Positions 16,076 to 21,972 of a stretch of 21,972 bases of DNA are shown here, one piece after another (position 1 is the stretch's first letter; each line of letters begins with the position of its first letter). This DNA is from Chloroflexota bacterium (GTDB taxonomy: Bacteria > Chloroflexota > Anaerolineae > Aggregatilineales > Phototrophicaceae), in the NCBI GenBank assembly GCA_023430545.1, contig JAEZAF010000257.1, forward strand, positions 1 to 21,972. The letters are read 5' to 3'. The notes below the pieces were generated by a model. That model had not been told where the DNA came from and made no database searches. It was given only the letters and a program-made list of their open reading frames with translations. Made by a program: the position numbers and the translations under genes.

Positions 16076-17160
16076 AAACCTACCGACTCGCGATTATCGG
16101 GACGGGTAACTCCGTCAACAATCATCTTGAAGCCGCGAAAGCACTCGGCGACCGCGTTCAGGTCGTCGCCGCCGTCGATCTGAACGAAGAACGGCTGCGG
16201 GATGTGTGCCAGACAGCAGGCATCCCCCATTTTTACACCGATGTCGGGCAGATGCTGGCGGCAGAGCAGCCCGATCTGGTCAGCATCATCACCCCGCCTT
16301 CGACGCATAAGGATCTGTCGATCCAGTGTCTTGAGGCGGGGGCATGGGTCTACTGCGAAAAGCCGCTGTGCGCTTCGCTCGCCGAGTTTGACGCCATCAC
16401 TGAAGCCGAACAGCGCACTGACCGCTATGTCAGCACCGTGTTTCAGTGGCGCTTCGGCTCCGCCGGGAAGCACCTCAAACGGCTGATCCATGAAGAAGCC
16501 TTTGGCCGTCCGCTGGTAGCGCTGTGCAATACGATGTGGTATCGCACGCAGGATTACTACAACGTGAGCTGGCGCGGCAAATGGAAGACCGAAATCGGCG
16601 GCCCGACGATGGGCCTCGGCATTCATCTGATGGATATGTTCCTGTGGCTGATGGGCGAATGGGACGAAGTCCGCGCGATGGCTGGCACCCTCGACCGCCA
16701 GATCGAAGTCGAGGACGTGTCGATGGCGATGGTGCGCTTTGCCAACGGCTCGATGGCGAGCATCGTCAACAGTGCGCTGTCCCCACGTCAGGAGAGCAGC
16801 ATCCGGCTGGACTTCCAGAAGGCGACGCTGGAAATGGCCGCCCTGTACCGCTACTCCAATGAACACTGGCGCATCAGTCTGCCGCAGGGTGTCGAGTCAC
16901 CGGAAGTGCTGGCCCACTGGGAAGCCCTGAAGGACAACTTCACCGGTTCGCACGACATCCAGCTTGGCGAACTGCTCGACAGCATGGAGCGCGGTGAACG
17001 TCCGCTGGTCAGTGGCGATGAAGCCCGCCGCATTCTGGAATTCGCCGCCAGCCTGTACAAGTCTGCCTTTACCGGGCAGCCCGTGATGCGCGGCGAGATC
17101 GGGCCGGATGACCCCTTCTATTACGCGATGAACGGCGCACAGGAGTACACAGCTTCATGA
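16072..17160 (+). CDS. Gfo/Idh/MocA family oxidoreductase (second of three)
   Basis: This 362-residue NAD(P)-dependent sugar dehydrogenase has the Rossmann motif L-A-I-I-G-T-G-N-S-V (6-15) and the family signature C-E-K-P (95-98). The substrate domain carries F-Q-W-R-F-G-S-A-G near 123-131 and G-L-G-I-H-L-M-D-M-F, with the catalytic-type His/Asp pair. It starts with GTG at 16072 (GTGA overlap with the cupin stop). No better start is seen, because the Rossmann strand begins at residue 5. The end overlaps the next gene by 4 bases. It is distinct from the third copy next to it, so the two probably act on different substrates or opposite directions. Confidence 0.9.
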   Translation: MKTYRLAIIGTGNSVNNHLEAAKALGDRVQVVAAVDLNEERLRDVCQTAGIPHFYTDVGQMLAAEQPDLVSIITPPSTHKDLSIQCLEAGAWVYCEKPLCASLAEFDAITEAEQRTDRYVSTVFQWRFGSAGKHLKRLIHEEAFGRPLVALCNTMWYRTQDYYNVSWRGKWKTEIGGPTMGLGIHLMDMFLWLMGEWDEVRAMAGTLDRQIEVEDVSMAMVRFANGSMASIVNSALSPRQESSIRLDFQKATLEMAALYRYSNEHWRISLPQGVESPEVLAHWEALKDNFTGSHDIQLGELLDSMERGERPLVSGDEARRILEFAASLYKSAFTGQPVMRGEIGPDDPFYYAMNGAQEYTAS

Positions 17161-18203
17161 CCATTCGCGTCGCGGCGGTGGGGTTCGCCCACGATCACAT
17201 TTACGGAATTGCCGGTGTGCTGGCTTCAGCCGGTGCAGAAATCGCCACCTATTACGATGACACACCTGAACGGATCGCCCGCTTTGTCGAGCGTTTTCCA
17301 CAGGCACAGGCAGCGCGTTCGGTCGAAGAAATCCTCGAAGATCAGGCCGTCGACGTCATCATCAGCGCCAGCATCCCGAATGAACGCGCACCACTGGGTA
17401 TCCGGGCAATGCAGCATGGTAAGGACTTTCTCTCCGCCAAACCAGCCTTCACCAGCCTTGAACAGCTTGAGCAGGTGAAGCGCGTGCAGGCCGAGACGGG
17501 GCGCATCTATAGCGTCTATTTCGGGGAGCGCTTCGGCAATCCGGCGACGGTTAAAGCTGGTGAGCTGGTGCACAGCGGGGCGATTGGCCGCGTCGTGCAG
17601 ACCGTCGGATTCGGTCCGCACCGCCTGCTGAATCACGGCTACCGGCCCGACTGGGTGTTCGACCGCCAGTATTTCGGCGGCGTGATCAACGACCTCGCCA
17701 GCCATCAGATGGATCAGTTTTTATACTTCACCAACAGCAGCGAAGCCGAAGTTGTCGCGGCACATGTCGGCAACTTCCGGCATCAGCAGTTCCCGAAGAT
17801 GCACGATTATGGGGATGTCACACTGCGCAGCGCCCACGCGACCGGCCATGTGCGCGTGGACTGGATGACGCCGCCGGGACTCGATACATGGGGCGATGTG
17901 CGGCTGTTCATCATGGGGACAGAAGGCACGATTGAACTGCGCAAGAATATCGATCTCGCGGGGCGCGAAGGGACGAATCACCTGTTCATCTTCGATCAGC
18001 AGGAGACACGCTACATCCCCTGCGCGGAGGTCCCGATGCCGTTTGGTGCGCAGTTCCTCAACGATGTGCGCAATCGCACCGAGACTGCCATGCCGCAGGC
18101 CCATGCGTTTCTGGCCTCGGAACTGGCGCTGAAAGCGGAACAGATCGCCGTCGATCTGACCGTTTCCGAAATTGCCGTGCGTGCCGGTGAAACGCTGGTA
18201 TGA
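17157..18203 (+). CDS. Gfo/Idh/MocA family oxidoreductase, divergent (third of three)
   Basis: This 348-residue protein has the Gfo/Idh two-domain layout but two departures. The nucleotide loop reads A-V-G-F-A-H-D-H-I-Y-G (7-17) in place of G-x-G-x-x-G, and the E-K-P signature is A-K-P (94-96) within D-F-L-S-A-K-P-A-F-T. The catalytic-type Lys is kept. The substrate domain includes F-G-E-R-F-G-N-P near 120, G-G-V-I-N-D-L-A-S-H-Q-M-D-Q-F-L-Y-F and a later R-V-D-W-M-T-P-P-G. Such variants exist among Gfo/Idh proteins of sugar-degradation loci. The gene overlaps both neighbours by 4 bases. Function is unassigned; a redox step on a sugar or keto-sugar is expected. Confidence 0.85.
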   Translation: MTIRVAAVGFAHDHIYGIAGVLASAGAEIATYYDDTPERIARFVERFPQAQAARSVEEILEDQAVDVIISASIPNERAPLGIRAMQHGKDFLSAKPAFTSLEQLEQVKRVQAETGRIYSVYFGERFGNPATVKAGELVHSGAIGRVVQTVGFGPHRLLNHGYRPDWVFDRQYFGGVINDLASHQMDQFLYFTNSSEAEVVAAHVGNFRHQQFPKMHDYGDVTLRSAHATGHVRVDWMTPPGLDTWGDVRLFIMGTEGTIELRKNIDLAGREGTNHLFIFDQQETRYIPCAEVPMPFGAQFLNDVRNRTETAMPQAHAFLASELALKAEQIAVDLTVSEIAVRAGETLV

Positions 18204-20140
18204 CCGAAGCATCACCACCCGCGCTGCCAGCCGAATGGCATCAGCCGCCGGTGGAGTTCTCACTTGCGCCGTTCTGGTTCTGGAATGACGAACTGCACGA
18301 AGCCGAGATTGCCCGTCAGTTAGACGAGTTTCAGGCGCACGGTGTCGATGCCTTTGTGCTGCATCCGCGTGTCGGGCTGCCGCGTCATCAGGGCTGGATG
18401 ACCAGCGGCGGTGATGGCCTGCTCGACCGCATGCGCTTTGCCATCGAACAGGCGGAGAGTCGCGGGATGTGGGTCATCCTGTACGATGAGGGGATGTATC
18501 CGAGTGGTTCCGCATCCGGCCAGGTGGTGGCGGAGAATCCGCTGTACCAGTGCCGGGGACTGGTACGCATCGACCTGACCGACGCTGTGCCGGGTTCCGT
18601 CCAGCAGGGTGTGCGCATCGGGGCGGATGGTCGAGTCGCGCTGTCGGCATCGCAGACACTGGTCGCTGAAGTGGACTACCACGGACGGCGATATGCCATT
18701 GTGGACCGCCCAATTGACTCGGTGATTCGCGGCCTGCACTTTCTGGACGAAAACACGGCAGACTCTGGCGCTGGCGATCCACCGGAGGAAACCCCACCCG
18801 CCGCTGATCTGCTGAATCCGGAGGCAGTCGCGGCGTTTATTCGGCACAGCTACCAACGGTATTTCGACGCGTTCGGCGCATCCTTCGGCACAGTGATTCA
18901 GGCCATCTTCACCGATGAGCCAGATCTGCTCGGACGGTCACGCGAACCGTATCACATCATGCCCGGTACGACTGGCATCCTTGCGCATGTGAACGCCTTT
19001 CTCGGCGATGACTTCACGCCGCATCTTCCAGCGCTGTGGGATGAAGACGCGCCGCCGCATCTGCTGCGTGATTATCTGCGTGCGGTCGAACACCGTTTCG
19101 AGCAGACCTATTACGCGCAGCTTTATGACTGGTGCCAGCAGCATCATATCGCGCTGACAGGGCATCCCGCCGAGCCGGATGCGACGCGACATCTGCGCTA
19201 CTTTCACATCCCCGGGCAGGATATCGTCTGGCGCTTCATCGAGCCGGGGAAGCCCACCGCACTGGAAGGCCGACAGTCTACACAGGCGAAGGCCGCGTCA
19301 TCGGTGATGCTACATGCCGGACTGCGCCGCAATGCCAACGAGTTCTGTGGGGCATACGGTCATGAACTGACCTTCGATGAGATGCGCTGGCTGGCGCACT
19401 GGCTGCTGATTCGCGGCTGTAACCTGCTGATCCCGCACGCCTTTTACTACTCCGTGCGTGGCCCGCGCCGTGACGAGCGTCCGCCGGATGTGGGGCTGCA
19501 CAGCGGCTGGTGGGATGAGCGTTTTTCGGCCTTTGCGCTGGCATCCCGCCGCCTGTGCTGGCTGAACACCGACAGCGAACACCTCTGCTCGGTCGCGATT
19601 CTGGGGGAGCATCACCATCTGCCGTGGCGTGCAGCGAAAGTTTGTTTTCAGCATCAGTTTGATTTCAATTACGTTGATACCGATGATCTGCTGGCAGCGT
19701 CGATTTCGGACGGTCAGATGCAGGTCGGACCGCAGCGCTATACCGTGCTGATTGTTGACAGTCCGCACACCGATTTCAGCGCCAGCGTGCAGACGAAACT
19801 CGACGCGCTTGGAGATCATATCTCCGTCATGGACTGGAGCGATGATCCCGCCGACGGCCTAAATCGCCTGTATAACAGCATGACACCACTCCTGCGGATG
19901 AATACTCCGTCGCCTGATCTGCGTGTGCGTCAGGTACGCAAATCCGGTTTCGAGTGGGTTATGCTGTTCAACGAAGGCACAGCGCCGCTCACGGTCGGCC
20001 TTCAGATTGACCCTGCCGAACAGTGGCACCAGATCAACCCATACACCGACGAGCATTCGCCGTTCAGCGGAATGCTGCAACTGGCCGCGTATGAACTCCG
20101 AGTGCTGTTTCGTGCTGTATCATCACTGTCAGCAGGTTAA
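18200..20140 (+). CDS. Putative glycoside hydrolase, GH106/GH-A-like (cytoplasmic)
   Basis: This 646-residue protein opens with P-F-W-F-W-N-D-E (24-31) followed by a TIM-barrel start, then L-Y-D-E-G-M-Y-P-S-G (94-103), a pattern seen in GH106-like alpha-L-rhamnosidases. F-T-D-E240-P and N-E381-F-C-G-A-Y-G are candidate acid/base and nucleophile sites, the second like GH-A enzymes. A region from about 460 to 560 resembles the GATase-like domain of GH42 proteins, and the C-terminal 80 residues look like a beta-sandwich. No signal peptide is present, so it should act on an imported oligosaccharide. It is much shorter than typical 900-1100 residue GH106 enzymes. Family and catalytic residues are suggestions only. 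It overlaps the upstream gene by 4 bases, and a secreted-protein gene starts 3 bases after its stop. Confidence 0.65.
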   Translation: MTEASPPALPAEWHQPPVEFSLAPFWFWNDELHEAEIARQLDEFQAHGVDAFVLHPRVGLPRHQGWMTSGGDGLLDRMRFAIEQAESRGMWVILYDEGMYPSGSASGQVVAENPLYQCRGLVRIDLTDAVPGSVQQGVRIGADGRVALSASQTLVAEVDYHGRRYAIVDRPIDSVIRGLHFLDENTADSGAGDPPEETPPAADLLNPEAVAAFIRHSYQRYFDAFGASFGTVIQAIFTDEPDLLGRSREPYHIMPGTTGILAHVNAFLGDDFTPHLPALWDEDAPPHLLRDYLRAVEHRFEQTYYAQLYDWCQQHHIALTGHPAEPDATRHLRYFHIPGQDIVWRFIEPGKPTALEGRQSTQAKAASSVMLHAGLRRNANEFCGAYGHELTFDEMRWLAHWLLIRGCNLLIPHAFYYSVRGPRRDERPPDVGLHSGWWDERFSAFALASRRLCWLNTDSEHLCSVAILGEHHHLPWRAAKVCFQHQFDFNYVDTDDLLAASISDGQMQVGPQRYTVLIVDSPHTDFSASVQTKLDALGDHISVMDWSDDPADGLNRLYNSMTPLLRMNTPSPDLRVRQVRKSGFEWVMLFNEGTAPLTVGLQIDPAEQWHQINPYTDEHSPFSGMLQLAAYELRVLFRAVSSLSAG

Positions 20141-20143
20141 TCG

Positions 20144-21496
20144 ATGAAGTTATCAAGACTGGTAAACCTGTTAGGAAACCATTTGAATATTCGGAAAACC
20201 GACTTGAACGTTATGAAAATACCGGGCAACGACAGGCAGGCATGTTTAGGCGTTGTCCCTGCAAAGTACGCGCCATGTAGGGACACGGCATGCCGTGTCC
20301 GTGCCCAACGACCCATATTCAAATGGCCTCTGATCCTCTTTGTACTGCTATACAGCCTGACACTCGTCAGCGCCCAGACCGACACCCCAACCGGCGTAAC
20401 CAGCGTGACCGTCACGCGCATCGCGACCGGCCTGCTTAATCCGCGCGGGGTGGTGGTGATGCCGGGTGGCAGTCTGCTGGTAGCGGAGGTCGGCACTGGC
20501 GAGATGGAAGAAGCCGCTGATGGCCCCCTCGCCGGGAAGACGGGCCGCCTCAGCCTGTTCCATGATTTCAACCGTGACGGCGATTTCGATGACGCCAGCG
20601 AGCGTGTGCCGGTGCTGGACAGCCTTCCAGCCTATAACATCCTCTACCAGTTCAACCCGGGGCGTGATGAAGTCGTCGGCATCGGCGATCTCGTCCGGCT
20701 GGCCGATGGCCGCGTCTTCTTTACACAGGATGACAACTTCGAGACGCTGGCGGTAGTCGAACTCGACTCAGGGCTTCAGCGTGTCGGCCTGCTGACACAG
20801 GGCAGCGGCTCAATGAATTCGCTGGTGTACGACGAGAATCGCCAGCGCCTTTATATCGCTGAAAGTACCCTGAATTCCATCAGTTCCGTCACACTCGATG
20901 GCGATTACGAGCAGGTCGTGATCTTTGACAACCTCGCGAACGGTCAGCAGGCCGTACCGTCCGGGCTGGCACTGGACCCGCTGACCGGTGATCTGCTGGT
21001 GACATTATTTTCCGGCCAGTTGTGGGACTATTACGGCGAGATCCTCTCGTTTATGCCCGGACATGCCAAAGTCGTCCGCCTGAATCCGGAGACCGGCGAG
21101 ATCCGTGATGAGATCACCGGCCTGACGACGGCGGTCGATCTGGCAGTGGGGATAGATGGGACGCTGTATGTGGTCGAGATGACCACCACATGGCCGACGC
21201 CGACCCTCAGCTATCAATTCGATCTGCTGGACCCCGATGCACCTCCTGACCCCGGTGGCTATGCGCGTTATACTGGACGTGTCACCCTGTATCCGCCGGA
21301 TCGACGTGATCCGGTCGTGTTGACTGATAAGCTGGACGCGCCGACCAACATCACCCTGCACGAGACCGACACTGCCAGCATGCTCTATGTTTCCACCGGG
21401 CAGGGGACGCCGGGGCGCACGGTCTGGGGGCCGGACGGCCTGATGCAGATCACAGGGGAACTGATTCAGATTACGCTGCCACATCCGACATCATAA
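20144..21496 (+). CDS. ScyD/ScyE-family beta-propeller-like secreted protein
   Basis: A hydrophobic segment W-P-L-I-L-F-V-L-L-Y-S-L-T-L-V-S-A (61-77) ending in a good cleavage site marks this as exported. The mature part has repeated strands typical of NHL/six-bladed propellers: L-L-N-P-R-G-V-V-V-M-P-G-G-S-L-L-V-A-E-V-G, S-G-L-A-L-D-P-L-T-G-D-L-L-V and L-A-V-G-I-D-G-T-L-Y-V-V-E. ScyD/ScyE proteins are known from scytonemin clusters of cyanobacteria, but the family is wide and its role here is unknown. The start is uncertain. ATG at 20144 has AGCAGG upstream, but places a 60-residue non-secretory extension before the hydrophobic segment, and part of it (about 31-56) is translated from a palindromic repeat. 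Apart from the ATG at 20213 (residue 24), no in-frame ATG lies before the signal segment. Confidence 0.75.
   Translation: MKLSRLVNLLGNHLNIRKTDLNVMKIPGNDRQACLGVVPAKYAPCRDTACRVRAQRPIFKWPLILFVLLYSLTLVSAQTDTPTGVTSVTVTRIATGLLNPRGVVVMPGGSLLVAEVGTGEMEEAADGPLAGKTGRLSLFHDFNRDGDFDDASERVPVLDSLPAYNILYQFNPGRDEVVGIGDLVRLADGRVFFTQDDNFETLAVVELDSGLQRVGLLTQGSGSMNSLVYDENRQRLYIAESTLNSISSVTLDGDYEQVVIFDNLANGQQAVPSGLALDPLTGDLLVTLFSGQLWDYYGEILSFMPGHAKVVRLNPETGEIRDEITGLTTAVDLAVGIDGTLYVVEMTTTWPTPTLSYQFDLLDPDAPPDPGGYARYTGRVTLYPPDRRDPVVLTDKLDAPTNITLHETDTASMLYVSTGQGTPGRTVWGPDGLMQITGELIQITLPHPTS
20249..20313. repeat. Palindromic interspersed repeat element (MITE-like)
   Basis: Positions 20281-20300 form a perfect 20-base palindrome. 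It is flanked by further inverted matches: 20254-20262 pairs with 20277-20285 (8 of 9), and CGTTG at 20251-20255 pairs with CAACG at 20306-20310. Translation gives a Cys/Arg-rich segment around A-P-C-R-D-T-A-C-R-V-R, which I recall as a frequent spurious peptide from a dispersed intergenic repeat in Chloroflexota and cyanobacteria; this is memory, not a search. No second copy was noticed in the window. Confidence 0.65.
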
Positions 21497-21505
21497 GAGA
21501 GCGCC

Positions 21506-21972
21506 ATGACGACGCAGGAAACATCCAACACGCAGAACACGATTGAACACGCACTTCAGATCATTCGTCAGACACGGCTGGTGGCGATTGTCCGCCTGTC
21601 GGATCTCAGTCAGGCCGAAGCGCTGACACAGGCGCTGCTGGCAGGCGGCATCCGGGCACTGGAATTCACGCTGACGAACGAATCCGCCTGTGAGGTCGTC
21701 GCTGACCTTCGCCGCCGCATCCCAATCTTTGACAATGGCGAAGCGCTCATCGGTGTTGGCTCGATCCGTCATGCCGCGCACGCACAGCGGGCCGTGGACA
21801 GCGGCGCACAGTTTCTGGTCTCGCCGACGCTGCTGTATGACATGATCGAGATCGGGCAGAAGGTCGGAGTCGCTGCCATGCCCGGTGCATTCACACCGAC
21901 CGAGATCGCTGCCGCACAGCAGGCCGGTGCGTCAGTGGTCAAGGTCTTTCCGGCCAGCACACTCGGCCCCGG
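21506..21972 (+). CDS. eda: 2-dehydro-3-deoxyphosphogluconate/4-hydroxy-2-oxoglutarate aldolase (cut by right edge)
   Basis: This KDPG/KHG-type class I aldolase splits 2-keto-3-deoxy-6-phosphogluconate into pyruvate and glyceraldehyde 3-phosphate, the final step after UxaA and KDG kinase. The first 155 residues are present (family about 205-215). Seen are V-A-I-V-R (26-30), the catalytic Glu in A-L-E53-F-T-L-T-N, G-V-G-S-I near 83-87, P-G-A-F-T-P-T-E-I and the Schiff-base Lys in V-V-K146-V-F-P-A. ATG at 21506 lies 9 bases after the preceding stop, with GAGAG just upstream. It completes the downstream end of the uronate pathway, while KDG kinase is not in the window. KDPGal specificity (DgoA-type) is an alternative. 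Confidence 0.93.
   Translation, partial: MTTQETSNTQNTIEHALQIIRQTRLVAIVRLSDLSQAEALTQALLAGGIRALEFTLTNESACEVVADLRRRIPIFDNGEALIGVGSIRHAAHAQRAVDSGAQFLVSPTLLYDMIEIGQKVGVAAMPGAFTPTEIAAAQQAGASVVKVFPASTLGP

Noticed and set aside
1..21972. tRNA, rRNA, CRISPR array, transposase or prophage genes
   Set aside because: None were seen: no regular spaced repeats, no rRNA-like stretch, no transposase or phage motifs in any plausible frame. tRNA genes were searched only by eye.

Overview
The window is a carbohydrate-catabolism locus from a bacterium with dense, overlapping operons and a moderately high GC content (by eye, not computed). A ScyD/ScyE-type secreted protein, a YesL-type (DUF624) membrane protein beside a CUT1 ABC importer, three Gfo/Idh/MocA dehydrogenases and a palindromic intergenic repeat fit Chloroflexota (Anaerolineae-like) best. 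This is an inference; there is no rRNA or marker gene here to settle it.

Layout. Two gene blocks diverge from a control region at about 11930-12112. Leftward (minus strand), in transcription order: an ABC sugar-binding protein (10619-11929), a terminator-like hairpin, two permeases (9545-10519, 8622-9536) and a DUF624 protein (7946-8614). After a 148-base gap with its own promoter-like sequence come a Gfo/Idh dehydrogenase, uxaC, uxaB, a very long uxaA and a truncated alpha/beta-hydrolase esterase that runs off the left edge. Rightward (plus strand): a GntR/FCD regulator, a DHDPS/NAL-family lyase, an Old Yellow Enzyme-type oxidoreductase, a cupin, two more Gfo/Idh dehydrogenases, a GH106/GH-A-like putative glycoside hydrolase, a secreted ScyD/ScyE-like protein and the first 155 codons of a KDPG/KHG aldolase. 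From the lyase to the glycoside hydrolase all junctions overlap by 1-4 bases, so this is one operon.

Function. UxaC (uronate isomerase), UxaB (tagaturonate reductase), UxaA (altronate dehydratase) and KDPG aldolase are the bacterial route from D-galacturonate to pyruvate and glyceraldehyde 3-phosphate. KDG kinase is not in the window. The importer and DUF624 protein resemble the Bacillus Yes system for rhamnogalacturonan oligosaccharides, and the esterase could remove acyl groups. The tightly coupled OYE/lyase/cupin/two-Gfo/GH106-like block is not explained by the standard uronate pathway. It may process a modified or unusually linked uronide before the Uxa enzymes.

The most unusual features are these: (1) the 908-residue UxaA is a tandem duplication of the catalytic region in which each copy has lost a different set of conserved residues; (2) the six-gene block just described; (3) a control region with two opposed promoters whose -10 boxes overlap, with ATGGTA-type half-sites between and beside them; (4) a palindromic repeat that appears to lie inside the N-terminal coding region of the ScyD/ScyE gene.
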